Source: Limnohabitans sp. 2KL-51 (lineage in GTDB: Bacteria > Pseudomonadota > Gammaproteobacteria > Burkholderiales > Burkholderiaceae_C). Taken from it: DNA of 64,000 nucleotides. Every line of letters begins with the position of its first letter. Position 1 is the stretch's first letter. The position numbers and the translations under genes are program-made. Where the stretch lies: positions 62,001-126,000 of the forward strand of contig NZ_NESJ01000003.1 in NCBI RefSeq assembly GCF_003063645.1, in the 5' to 3' direction. A model generated the notes under the pieces. That model did not search any database. It was not told where the DNA came from and saw only the letters and a program-made list of their open reading frames with translations. Positions 10,633 to 19,652 of the stretch are shown here, piece after piece.

Positions 10633-10926
10633 TCAGACCGCAGAAAACTGCAAAGGCACCACGCGTTTCATGTCCACGTTTTGGCGGGCAATCCAAAGAT
10701 CGTGAGCATCTTGCAGGCTCAACCAGCTTTCGGGCGTGCGCCCCAAGGCCTTTGACAAACGCAGCGCCATCTCAGGCGTGACCCGGCTGCTGCCTTTGAG
10801 AATGCGGCTCAGCGTGGAAGGCGCTACATCCAGTTTTTCAGCCAGTTCCCGACCGGAAATGCCGTGCGGATCAAGGTAAATTTCCTGAATGAACTCACCA
10901 GGATGAGGGGGGTTGTGCATGGCCAT
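10633..10926 (-). CDS. higA: HigA-family antitoxin (HTH XRE)
   Basis: MHNPPHPGEFIQEIYLDPHGISGRELAEKLDVAPSTLSRILKGSSRVTPEMALRLSKALGRTPESWLSLQ; overlaps the higB stop. Confidence 0.92.
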   Translation of the reverse strand: MAMHNPPHPGEFIQEIYLDPHGISGRELAEKLDVAPSTLSRILKGSSRVTPEMALRLSKALGRTPESWLSLQDAHDLWIARQNVDMKRVVPLQFSAV

Positions 10927-11204
10927 CAGTGATAGTCCTCGTAATCCAATATGTGGGTATTGCCGTCTTCAAACTCAAAGGTCAAGCGCCAATTGCCGTT
11001 CACGGTGATGGACCACCGCCCGCGCATCTCGCCTTTGAGTGAGTGCAAACGAAAGCCCGGAATGTCCATGTCGTCGATGACTTGCGCGGTGTCCAGCGCC
11101 GCCAATTGCATGCGCAAGCGCTTAACATGACTGGCATGGACACCCGCCGCCTTGCCTGACTCAAACAGACTGCGCAAGCCTTTGTGGCGAAACGACTTGA
11201 TCAT
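10926..11204 (-). CDS. higB: HigB-family (RelE/ParE superfamily) toxin
   Basis: MIKSFRHKGLRSLFESGKAAGV...IPGFRLHSLKGEMRGRWSITVNGNWRLTFEFEDGNTHILDYEDYH, in toxin-first order. Confidence 0.92.
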   Translation of the reverse strand: MIKSFRHKGLRSLFESGKAAGVHASHVKRLRMQLAALDTAQVIDDMDIPGFRLHSLKGEMRGRWSITVNGNWRLTFEFEDGNTHILDYEDYH

Positions 11205-11285
11205 GGGTGGACTTTAGCATGTTGCGCAGCGCGCAACATAGCAGCTTCACACACCTTTGAGCAACAAGGCCAGTGAATCCAGGCT

Positions 11286-11636
11286 TCACGAAGCCTGCGC
11301 CTGACCCCGGTAGTGAAAAGTCATGGGACGCGGCCCAGCCACGTAGGCCGATTGCATGTGGGCGGCAAAGCCTGCATCTTCTAGCAATGCTGGTATGTCT
11401 CGCCCCAACTGGCAACCGCCGGCAAGCGGACCCCACAGCGGCTGCAAGCGATCTTGCCAGCGGCGGACACCCGCATCAGGTGCTCGGCCGTGCTCGCAAA
11501 AAAGCAGTTTCCCACCCGGCACCAGCACACGGCCTTGCGCTTGGGGCACCAGTTGGCGGCGCTGCGCCTGAACCATGGGCAGGTCACAGGCGATGTCGAT
11601 CAGATAAGGCAAGACGTAGCGGTCATAAACATTCAT
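11286..11636 (-). pseudogene. Class I SAM-dependent methyltransferase with internal deletion of the SAM-binding core
   Basis: N-terminal MNVYDRYVLPYLIDIACDLPMVQAQRRQLVPQAQGRVL is joined directly to C-terminal VPGGKLLFCEHGRAPDAGVRRWQDRLQPLWG...GCQLGRDIPALLEDAGF. The G-x-G motif I region is absent. Confidence 0.65.
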
Positions 11637-11697
11637 GGCAACGGCCTCCTGCCGTGTTCATTCAACACCGTGAGCAAAGTTTTTAGGGCGTGTGCCA

Positions 11698-11770
11698 CGC
11701 CCATCGCGCACGGGGTGCGCTCCTACAAAATCGGAGCCTTGTATTTTGTAGGAGCCCACCCCGTGGGCGA
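11698..11770. repeat. REP-like palindromic repeat pair (TGTAGGAGCCCACCCCGTGGGCGA type)
   Basis: CGCCCATCGCGCACGGGGTGCGCTCCTACAAAA is inverted relative to TTTTGTAGGAGCCCACCCCGTGGGCGA; a 24-nt exact copy occurs at 16484-16507. Confidence 0.85.
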
Positions 11771-11835
11771 AAAATCTATGTGCCCCCGGGCGATCAACAA
11801 AAGCTGGGGCTCATGCAAGCGCAACCGGCATGGCT

Positions 11836-13881
11836 TCAGCCCTTCTTGGCCACCAGCGTCAAGATGTCGTAGCTGGCCACGACTTCGCCCAGCTGATTGG
11901 TGACCTCCACGTCCCACGCCACCACGCCCTGCCCCACGCCGTTCGCGTCTTTCTTGTGGCGGTCAATCTTGCGCTTTGCGGTCAAGCGGGCCTGGATGGT
12001 GTCGCCAATGCCCACGGGTTTCACAAAGCGCAGCGTGTCCAGACCGTAGTTGGCCAACACCGGACCGGGCGCGGGGGACACAAATAATCCAGCCGCTGCC
12101 GACAGCACAAAGTAACCGTGCGCGATGCGCTTGCCGAAAGGCGACTCCTTGGCCGCGATCTCGTCGAAGTGCATGTAGAAATAGTCGCCCGACAGGCCAC
12201 CAAAGGCCACGATGTCGGCCTCGCCCACGGTGCGGCGGTGGGTCAGCAGGCTCTCGCCAATTTGCAAATCTTCAAAGTAGCGGCGGAAGGGGTGGACTTC
12301 GGTCTCGATCAGCCTGGCACCACGCATGTATTCACCCGTGACGGCGGCGATCATGGTGGGTGAGCCTTGCAGCGCTGTACGTTGCATCAGGTGCTTGACG
12401 GCGCGGATACCGCCGAGTTCTTCACCACCACCTGCGCGGCCAGGGCCGCCGTGCTTGAGCTGGGGCAAGGGTGAGCCATGACCAGTCGACTCGACGGCCG
12501 ATTCACGGTCCAGGATGTGCATGCGGCCATGCAAAGCGGCTGCAACCGGGATCATGCGGGCGGCGATGTGCGGGTCTTTGGTGACCAGCGTGCCGACCAG
12601 GCTTCCCTGCCCGCGAGCGGCCAGTTGCAGGGCTTCGTCCATGCCGTCGTAAGGCATAAGGGTGCTGACGGGGCCAAAGGCCTCCACATCGTGCACGCTG
12701 TTGTTGTACAGGGGCTTTTGGCACAGCAGCAGCGTGGGCTGAAAGAAGGCACCACCCTCGACACCCTGCCCCACGGGTGCGAAATCGGCACCGCCGCCAA
12801 ACACCAGTTCGGCGCTTTGGCGAAGCAAGGCCACACGTTCGGCCACATCGGCCTGCTGCGAATGCGACGCCAAAGCGCCCATCTTGACGCCTTCAACAGA
12901 CGGATCGCCCACCACCACTTTGGCCAGGCGTGCTTTGAGCTTTTCAACGACGGCATCGAGGTGATGGCGCGGAACGATGGCGCGGCGAATCGCCGTGCAC
13001 TTCTGGCCCGCTTTGACGGTCATCTCGCGAGCAACTTCTTTCACGAACAGGTCAAACTCTTCGTCGTCGGGCGAGACATCGGGCGCGAGGATGGCGCAGT
13101 TGAGCGAGTCGGCTTCGGCGTTGAAAGGGATGCTGTGCTTGACCACATTGGGGTGCACGCGCAGCATGGCGGCCGTGTCGGCCGAGCCGGTAAAAGTCAC
13201 CACGTCTTGGCCATTCAGGCGGTCCAGCAGATCACCGGTGGAGCCGATCACCAGCTGTAAGCTACCCGCAGGCAAAATGCCCGACTGCTCGACCAGGCGC
13301 ACCATGGCCTCAGTCAGATAGCTGGTGGACGAAGCAGGTTTGCCGATGCAGGGCATACCCGCCAAAAAGCTGGGCGCAAACTTTTCGAGCAAGCCCCAGA
13401 TGGGGAAATTGAACGCGTTGATGTGTACCGCGATGCCGCCACGCGGCACCAAAATGTGCGTGCCCGCAAAGCCGCCTTTTTTACCCAAAGGGAAAGCCGG
13501 GCCTTCGTGGATCAGGTTGCCGCTGGGCAGCTCGTTGCTGCCCATGCCCGAGTATGCGAACAGCGTGCCTGCACCGCCTTCGATGTCCACCCAACTGTCG
13601 GCCCGCGTGGCACCGCTGTGGGCCGAGATGGCGTAAAGCTGCTCTTTGTGCTCACCCAGGTACTTGGCCAGGGCTTTGAGGCGCTGGGCGCGTTCCTGAA
13701 AATCCAATTTCAGCAAATTAGGCAGGCCCACGGTGCGGGCGTAGTGCACCGCATCTCCAAAGTCGATGGCTTCGGCGTGGGTTTGGTAAACCGTCTGGCC
13801 GTTGAGGGCGCTGCGCAGGGCTTGCGCGCCTTGCTGGCCGATCCATTGGCCACCGATGAAACTTTGCAGGACTTGGGACAT
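11836..13881 (-). CDS. paaZ: PaaZ: bifunctional aldehyde dehydrogenase / MaoC-type oxepin-CoA hydrolase
   Basis: MSQVLQSFIGGQWIG ALDH domain with VKAGQKCTAIRRA, then a C-terminal MaoC domain (FGGLSGDYFYMHFDEIAAKESPFGKRIAHGYFVLS). Confidence 0.93.
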   Translation of the reverse strand: MSQVLQSFIGGQWIGQQGAQALRSALNGQTVYQTHAEAIDFGDAVHYARTVGLPNLLKLDFQERAQRLKALAKYLGEHKEQLYAISAHSGATRADSWVDIEGGAGTLFAYSGMGSNELPSGNLIHEGPAFPLGKKGGFAGTHILVPRGGIAVHINAFNFPIWGLLEKFAPSFLAGMPCIGKPASSTSYLTEAMVRLVEQSGILPAGSLQLVIGSTGDLLDRLNGQDVVTFTGSADTAAMLRVHPNVVKHSIPFNAEADSLNCAILAPDVSPDDEEFDLFVKEVAREMTVKAGQKCTAIRRAIVPRHHLDAVVEKLKARLAKVVVGDPSVEGVKMGALASHSQQADVAERVALLRQSAELVFGGGADFAPVGQGVEGGAFFQPTLLLCQKPLYNNSVHDVEAFGPVSTLMPYDGMDEALQLAARGQGSLVGTLVTKDPHIAARMIPVAAALHGRMHILDRESAVESTGHGSPLPQLKHGGPGRAGGGEELGGIRAVKHLMQRTALQGSPTMIAAVTGEYMRGARLIETEVHPFRRYFEDLQIGESLLTHRRTVGEADIVAFGGLSGDYFYMHFDEIAAKESPFGKRIAHGYFVLSAAAGLFVSPAPGPVLANYGLDTLRFVKPVGIGDTIQARLTAKRKIDRHKKDANGVGQGVVAWDVEVTNQLGEVVASYDILTLVAKKG

Positions 13882-13921
13882 GGGGTGCTTTCTAAAAAGA
13901 ACAAAGCTCGGTTCATCAGGG

Positions 13922-13945
13922 TTAACCAACCGAGCGGTCGGTTAA
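13922..13945. promoter_or_regulatory. Operator-like palindrome upstream of paaZ (PaaR/TetR-type candidate)
   Basis: TTAACCAACCGAGCGGTCGGTTAA, arms match 10/11; a related AACCGACCGAACGG occurs near 14009. Confidence 0.6.
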
Positions 13946-14035
13946 TTTTAGTCGCTTTGCCTGCTGTGACCTCATCAGAGTCCCCCTAGGGTTTTCACTG
14001 AATAGCAAACCGACCGAACGGGCTTACCGAAATTA

Positions 14036-14049
14036 ATAAGCATGCTTAT
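14036..14049. promoter_or_regulatory. Perfect palindrome upstream of 3-hydroxybenzoate hydroxylase
   Basis: ATAAGCATGCTTAT, 14-bp perfect palindrome about 42 nt upstream of the ATG at 14091. Confidence 0.6.
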
Positions 14050-14090
14050 AATATCGCCAATTTCTTGCCCTTCATCATGCTGGAGCACAC

Positions 14091-15302
14091 ATGAGCACTC
14101 AAGCTTTTCAACTTCCCGTCATCGTTGCAGGCGGTGGCATCGGCGGCCTGGCCGCTGCTTTGGCGCTGGTGCGCCAGGGCTTTGCCGTCACCGTGCTGGA
14201 GCAGGCCCCCGAGATCGGCGAGATCGGCGCGGGCATCCAAATTGGACCGAACGGGTTTCATGCTTTTGACGCATTGGGCGTTGGCGACAAAGCCCGGGGC
14301 CGTGCGGTCTACACCGACTTCATGGTGATGCACGACGCGATCGACGAGTACCAAGTCGGCAAGATCCCCACCGACGAGAAATTCCGCCAGCGTTTTGGCA
14401 ATCCTTATGCCGTGATCCACCGCGCCGATGTGCATTTATCCTTGCTCGAAGCCGCGCAAGAAACCGGGCAAGTGCAATTTCACACCAGCACCCGCGTCGA
14501 GCGCATCGAACAAGACGACAACAGCGTGACCGTGTGGGACCAGAACGGCAAAGCCTTTCAGGGCTGCGCGTTGATCGGGGCCGACGGTGTGAAATCGGTG
14601 GTGCGTGAGCAATTTGTGAGCGACCCGGCCCGCGTCACGGGCCATGTGGTGTACCGCGCTGTGGTTGACAAAAAAGACTTTCCCGAAGACCTGCAATGGA
14701 ACGCGGCCGCCATCTGGGTCGGCCCCAACTGCCACCTGGTGCACTACCCGCTGCGCGGTGGTGAGCAGTACAACGTGGTCGTGACCTTCCACAGCCGTGA
14801 GCAAGAAGAATGGGGTGTCAAAGACGGCAGCAAAGAAGAAGTGCAAAGCTACTTCCAGGGCATTTGCCCAAGAGCACGCCAACTGATCGACCTGCCCAAG
14901 ACCTGGAAACGCTGGGCCACGGCCGACCGCGAGCCGATTGGCCAATGGACTTATGGCCGCGTGACCCTGCTGGGCGACGCCGCGCACCCCACCACCCAAT
15001 ACATGGCCCAAGGCGCCTGCATGGCCATGGAAGACGCGGTCACCTTGGGCGAAGCCCTGCGCACGCACCACAACGACTGGCCTAAGGCTTTGGACATGTA
15101 CCAACGCGCCCGCGTGGCCCGCACCGCCCGCATCGTGCTCTCCAGCAGAGAGATGGGCCGTATTTACCACGCCAAAGGCGTCGAACGCCTGGTTCGCAAC
15201 GACCTTTGGCGCGGCCGCAGCCCCGAGCGCTTTTATGATGCGATGGCATGGCTGTATGGTTGGAACGTGGGCAACTGCCTCGACGCCGCACAGCACAACT
15301 GA
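14091..15302 (+). CDS. FAD-dependent 3-hydroxybenzoate 6-monooxygenase
   Basis: VIVAGGGIGGLAAALALVRQGFAV, GADGVKSVVRE, GRVTLLGDAAHPTTQYMAQGACMAMEDA; located upstream of gentisate pathway genes. Confidence 0.88.
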   Translation: MSTQAFQLPVIVAGGGIGGLAAALALVRQGFAVTVLEQAPEIGEIGAGIQIGPNGFHAFDALGVGDKARGRAVYTDFMVMHDAIDEYQVGKIPTDEKFRQRFGNPYAVIHRADVHLSLLEAAQETGQVQFHTSTRVERIEQDDNSVTVWDQNGKAFQGCALIGADGVKSVVREQFVSDPARVTGHVVYRAVVDKKDFPEDLQWNAAAIWVGPNCHLVHYPLRGGEQYNVVVTFHSREQEEWGVKDGSKEEVQSYFQGICPRARQLIDLPKTWKRWATADREPIGQWTYGRVTLLGDAAHPTTQYMAQGACMAMEDAVTLGEALRTHHNDWPKALDMYQRARVARTARIVLSSREMGRIYHAKGVERLVRNDLWRGRSPERFYDAMAWLYGWNVGNCLDAAQHN

Positions 15303-15320
15303 TTGAACGGAGACACATTC

Positions 15321-16358
15321 ATGAACGATCTCGGACGCATCGAAGACCTGCCCCAAGACTATGTGCAGGATCTGCGCAACCTGAACCTGGTGCCGCTGTG
15401 GCCCAGCCTGCGCGGCGTGCTGCCACCCAAAGTGCCCACACGCCAGACTCAGCCTACCTGCTGGGCTTATAAAGACATCAAGCCCCTGCTTCTGAAGGCA
15501 GGCGAGCTGACACCGATTGAAAAAGCCGAGCGCCGCGTGCTGGTGCTGGCCAACCCCGGCCATGGCCTGGACAAAATGCAGGCCAGTGCTGCCATGTACT
15601 TGGGCATGCAACTGCTCATGCCTGGCGAATGGGCTCCCAGCCACCGCCACACGCCCAACGCGGTTCGCATGGTCGTTGAAGGCGAAGGCGCTTGGACTAC
15701 GGTGGACGGCGAAAAATGCCCCATGAGCCGTGGCGACTTGATCCTCACGCCCACAGGCCTGTGGCACGAACACGGCCACGACGGCACCGACCCCGTCATC
15801 TGGCTCGATGTGTTGGACCTGCCCTTGGTCTATTACATGGAAGCCAGCTACCACATCAACGGCGACCGCCAGGCCGTGGTGCCTGGCCGCAGCGACCAGC
15901 AATACGCCCGTGGTGGCGTGGTGCCCTCGCATGTGTTTGACCGCAGCAAAAAGGCCTACCCCATGCTGCGCTACGCATGGAAAGACGCCAAGGCCGCGCT
16001 TGAATCGCTGGCCGCTGACGATGCCGGTTTGGAGCAAGTGCAAGTGACTTACACCAACCCCGAAACCGGTGGCGACGCTGAAAACATTTTGGGCTTTTAC
16101 GCCCTGATGCTGCGCCCCGGCCAGAGCTTGCGTTTGCCTGCGCGCTCGCCCGCCCAGGTGTTTCACGTCATCGAAGGCGCGGTGCAAGCGCAAATCGTGG
16201 CGAGCAACTTTACCCTGTCCGAAGCCGACACCTGCTGCGCGCCCGGCTACGAGGCTGTGACGCTGAAAAACCTGCGCGCAGACCAACCCGCCTTCGTGTT
16301 CATCGCCGACGAATCGCCGTTGCACCGCAAGTTGGGTGTGTTCGAAAATCGGGGCTGA
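15321..16358 (+). CDS. Gentisate 1,2-dioxygenase
   Basis: Cupin protein with GEWAPSHRHTPNAVRMVVEGEGAWTTVDGEKCPMSRGDLILTPTGLWHEHGHDG. Confidence 0.93.
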   Translation: MNDLGRIEDLPQDYVQDLRNLNLVPLWPSLRGVLPPKVPTRQTQPTCWAYKDIKPLLLKAGELTPIEKAERRVLVLANPGHGLDKMQASAAMYLGMQLLMPGEWAPSHRHTPNAVRMVVEGEGAWTTVDGEKCPMSRGDLILTPTGLWHEHGHDGTDPVIWLDVLDLPLVYYMEASYHINGDRQAVVPGRSDQQYARGGVVPSHVFDRSKKAYPMLRYAWKDAKAALESLAADDAGLEQVQVTYTNPETGGDAENILGFYALMLRPGQSLRLPARSPAQVFHVIEGAVQAQIVASNFTLSEADTCCAPGYEAVTLKNLRADQPAFVFIADESPLHRKLGVFENRG

Positions 16359-16410
16359 AAAGCGAATTCACTCGCCCCCCAAGCAATGGTTTGCCATGCC
16401 TCCAACCGCC

Positions 16411-16507
16411 TTCGCCCACAGGGGTGGGCTCCCACAAAGACAGAACCGTCCCCTGCAGGAGCCCACAAAACAGCGGCTCACCCTGTAGGAGCCCACCCCG
16501 TGGGCGA
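16411..16507. repeat. REP-like repeat cluster (second copy of the 11698-11770 family)
   Basis: CGCCCACAGGGGTGGGCTCCCACA, CTGCAGGAGCCCACAAAA and TGTAGGAGCCCACCCCGTGGGCGA between gentisate dioxygenase and fumarylpyruvate hydrolase. Confidence 0.85.
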
Positions 16508-16584
16508 TGGCTTGTGAACAACCGCCCTTCCCGAAGCACAGTGACCTTCGCACACCCATTTCATTGACCCCAACTGACCAACCC

Positions 16585-17298
16585 ATGACCTCTTACCTCT
16601 TCAATCCCCCCTCCGTCCAATCCCTGCCCATCCGCGGTCAACAAGAGCGCTTCCCGATCAACCGCATCTTCTGCGTCGGCCGCAACTACCATGCGCACGC
16701 CGTCGAAATGGGCCGCCCTGTGGACAAGAGCGTCGAGCAGGCGTTTTACTTCACCAAGTCGTCACAGACCTTGGTGGAAAGCGGCGTGGACTCTGCTGCC
16801 GTGGTCGCCTACCCGCCACGCACCAACAATTACCACTTCGAGATGGAACTGGTGCTGGCCATTGGCAAAGCGGGTTTTCGCGTGAGCGAAGCCAACGCGC
16901 ATGAGCTGGTCTATGGCTACGCAGCCGGTCTGGACATGACGCGCCGCGACTTGCAACTGGTGGCGCGCGACAAGGGCCGCCCTTGGGACATGGGCAAAGA
17001 CATCGAGCAAGGCTCGGTCTGCTCCGAGATCGTGCCCATGCCCGGCGTGGTGATCGAGAACGGCGCCATTGCGTTGGAAGTCAATGGCGTCACCAAGCAA
17101 TCGTCAGACGTGGACAAGCTGATCTGGAACATCCGGGAAATCATTGCCGACTTGTCCACCTATTACCACCTGCAACCCGGCGACCTGATCTACACCGGCA
17201 CGCCCGAAGGCGTGGGGGCGGTGTTGCCGGGTGACCGCATCACCGGCCGCGTGGAAGGCGTGGCCGAACTCGCCTTGACCATCGGCGTTGCCGAGTAA
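16585..17298 (+). CDS. Fumarylpyruvate hydrolase (FAH family)
   Basis: RIFCVGRNYHAHAVEMG, YPPRTNNYHFEMELVLAIGK, GDLIYTGTPEGVGAVLPGD. Confidence 0.92.
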   Translation: MTSYLFNPPSVQSLPIRGQQERFPINRIFCVGRNYHAHAVEMGRPVDKSVEQAFYFTKSSQTLVESGVDSAAVVAYPPRTNNYHFEMELVLAIGKAGFRVSEANAHELVYGYAAGLDMTRRDLQLVARDKGRPWDMGKDIEQGSVCSEIVPMPGVVIENGAIALEVNGVTKQSSDVDKLIWNIREIIADLSTYYHLQPGDLIYTGTPEGVGAVLPGDRITGRVEGVAELALTIGVAE

Positions 17299-17328
17299 GG
17301 CGGCGGCTGTAAAGTCAGGAGTGGGTAT

Positions 17329-17369
17329 CCATCACAATGCATGGCTTGCCGCACGTCTCTCGCAATGAC
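17329..17369. repeat. Dispersed repeat fragment of the GTCATTGCGAGA...GCGGCAAGCCATGCATTGTGATGG type
   Basis: Reverse complement reads GTCATTGCGAGAGACGTGCGGCAAGCCATGCATTGTGATGGAT, resembling the widespread intergenic GTCATTGCGAG...CGGCAATCCA repeats. Confidence 0.6.
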
Positions 17370-17385
17370 AAACCTTGAAAAATCC

Positions 17386-18021
17386 ATGAAGCTCTACAAT
17401 TTTTTCAGAAGCAGCACATCGCACCGCCTGCGCATTGCGCTCAACCTCAAAGGGATCACCACCGACTACGTTGCGGTGAACTTGCGGGTCGATGAACAAC
17501 AAAACGACGATTTCAGAGTGGTCAACCCCCAGCAACTGGTGCCCGCCCTGGACACCGGCGACAAGGTCATGATTCAGTCACCCGCCATCATTGAATGGTT
17601 GGAAGAAAAATACCCCACCCCAGCCCTGCTGCCTCAAGGTGCTGACGCGCGCGCCCATGTGCGAGCGCTGGCGGCCATCGTGGGATGCGATATCCACCCC
17701 ATCAACAACCGACGCATTTTGCAAACCCTGCGCAAGCAGTTCGGGGCCAACGAAGACGCCATCAATGCCTGGTGCGACACATGGATCAGTTCCGGGTTTG
17801 ACGCCTACGAAGCGCTGATTGCAGCAGACCCGACACGGGGACGCTTCAGCTACGGCGATGCACCGGGCATGGCCGATGTGTATTTGATCCCACAAGTCGA
17901 AAGCGCACGGCGCTTCAATGTGGACATGAACCGATGGCCCCTCATCAGCGCCATCGACAAGGCCTGCGGCGAGCTGGAGGCATTTCAAAAGGCTGCGCCA
18001 ATGGTTCAACCCGACGTTTGA
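17386..18021 (+). CDS. Maleylpyruvate/maleylacetoacetate isomerase (zeta-class GST)
   Basis: MKLYNFFRSSTSHRLRIALNLKGI, NPQQLVPALDTGDKVMIQSPAIIEWLEEKYP. Confidence 0.9.
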   Translation: MKLYNFFRSSTSHRLRIALNLKGITTDYVAVNLRVDEQQNDDFRVVNPQQLVPALDTGDKVMIQSPAIIEWLEEKYPTPALLPQGADARAHVRALAAIVGCDIHPINNRRILQTLRKQFGANEDAINAWCDTWISSGFDAYEALIAADPTRGRFSYGDAPGMADVYLIPQVESARRFNVDMNRWPLISAIDKACGELEAFQKAAPMVQPDV

Positions 18022-18077
18022 GCGGTTGGGCGATGAGCAATGCCAGCGACACACGCTCAACGCTCAATGCTGAATGC

Positions 18078-19082
18078 TCAGCCAAACACCTCGGTATCCA
18101 CCTCGCTGTTGGCCTGCGCGCTGTAGCGGTTACCGGCCACCGTGTTCTGGTTGATCAGGGCATCCAGGCGCTCCAGCAAACCCGCATCCAGTTTCACATC
18201 CACCGCGGCCAGATCGTCCAGCAAGTGGGCCACCGAAGACGTGCCGGGGATGGGGATGATGTCTTCGCCTTGGTGCAGCAACCAGGCCAGCGCGAGTTGC
18301 GCGGGGCTGCAGCCGACTTCTTGCGCCAAAGCCTCGTAGGTGGGCAAGAGCTTTTGGTTGGCCGCGAAGTGGTCAGGCGTAAAACGCGGCATGCCGCGGC
18401 GAATGTCTTTGGGCTCAAACCCTGCAATGTCCAGCGGCGCACCACACAAAAAGCCCCGCGCCACCGGGCTAAAGGCCACAAAGGCCGCGCCCAGCTCTCG
18501 GCAGGCTTGCAGCACCGCGATTTCGGGGTTGCGAGTCCACAATGAATACTCGGTCTGCACAGCGGCAATCGGGTGCACCGCATGGGCTTTGCGCAAGGTG
18601 CTCGCCGACACCTCAGACAAACCGATGGCCTGAATTTTGCCCTGGCGCACCAAGTCACTCAATGCGCCCACGCTGTCTTCGATGGGCACTTTTTTGTCCC
18701 ACCGGTGCAGGTAGTACAGGTCGATCACCTCGGTCTGCAAACGGCGCAAAGAATCCTCACAGGTCTTTTTGATCGTCTCGGGGCGGCCATCGATCACCCT
18801 CACCTTGCTGCCGTCGCTTTGCTCAACGCCTTGCATGCCGCATTTGCTGGCCAGTGTGAACCGATTGCGGTGCGGCTTCATCACCTGGCCCAACAAAGCT
18901 TCATTCGATCCGAAGCCATACAACGCGGCCGTATCAAAAAAAGTCACACCCTGGTCGAAGGCGGTGAGCAACACGCGCTCGCCCTGCTGGGCCGAGACGG
19001 GTGCGCCATAAGCGTGGCTGAGGTTCATGCAGCCCAGACCGATGGCGCTGACGGAAAAGGAGGCTATTTGGCGGTTTTTCAT
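18078..19082 (-). CDS. Aldo/keto reductase
   Basis: IGLGCMNLSHAYGAPV, DQGVTFFDTAALYGFGSNEALLG, IPIPGTSSVAHLLDDLAA. Confidence 0.93.
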   Translation of the reverse strand: MKNRQIASFSVSAIGLGCMNLSHAYGAPVSAQQGERVLLTAFDQGVTFFDTAALYGFGSNEALLGQVMKPHRNRFTLASKCGMQGVEQSDGSKVRVIDGRPETIKKTCEDSLRRLQTEVIDLYYLHRWDKKVPIEDSVGALSDLVRQGKIQAIGLSEVSASTLRKAHAVHPIAAVQTEYSLWTRNPEIAVLQACRELGAAFVAFSPVARGFLCGAPLDIAGFEPKDIRRGMPRFTPDHFAANQKLLPTYEALAQEVGCSPAQLALAWLLHQGEDIIPIPGTSSVAHLLDDLAAVDVKLDAGLLERLDALINQNTVAGNRYSAQANSEVDTEVFG

Positions 19083-19255
19083 GGCGGTATCTTAGCGAAC
19101 CCGCATCACATGCGCCGCTCGGCACACGAGTGCAAGAGGTCTTTTTCGAACTCGATCAAAATAATCAGGGCGCCAGCCAGTGGCCCAATCACGGATAAGA
19201 CCCCGTTAACATCACGCCCTTAAGCTACAAGCCCCAACTCCATACCCCCCCACAC

Positions 19256-19642
19256 ATGAACGACAACACCTCCGTAGAGCCCAAACGCCAGGGCCTATCG
19301 CGCGTCTGGCACGCGTTTTTTTATTCGGTCGAAGGTTTGCGGGCCGGATGGCATGAGCCCGCGTTTCGGCAAGAGGCGATTTTGGCCCTGCTGATATTGC
19401 CGGGCGCCTGGTGGCTGGGCCAAAGTTGGGTCGAGGTGGTCTTGTTGATCGGCGTGGTGGTGGCGGTGCTGGTGGTGGAGTTGCTCAACACCGCGGTCGA
19501 GTCGGCCATTGACCGCGTGGGGCCGGAGTGGCATGCCTTGTCCAAACGGTCAAAGGACATCGGTAGCGCCGCCGTGTTGCTGAGTCTGCTGCTGTGTGGC
19601 GGCGTCTGGCTGACAGCGCTGTGGCGGTGGTGGGCGGCCTGA
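19256..19642 (+). CDS. dgkA: Diacylglycerol kinase
   Basis: EPAFRQEAILALLILPGAWWLGQ...VELLNTAVESAIDRVGPEWHALSKRSKDIGSAAVLLSL. Confidence 0.95.
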   Translation: MNDNTSVEPKRQGLSRVWHAFFYSVEGLRAGWHEPAFRQEAILALLILPGAWWLGQSWVEVVLLIGVVVAVLVVELLNTAVESAIDRVGPEWHALSKRSKDIGSAAVLLSLLLCGGVWLTALWRWWAA

Positions 19643-19652
19643 GGTTTTTGGT

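Noticed and set aside
14436-16325. 629-aa minus-strand ORF
   Set aside because: Antisense shadow of the hydroxylase and gentisate dioxygenase genes; His/Val/Gly-rich composition typical of reverse-strand high-GC ORFs, no recognisable domain.
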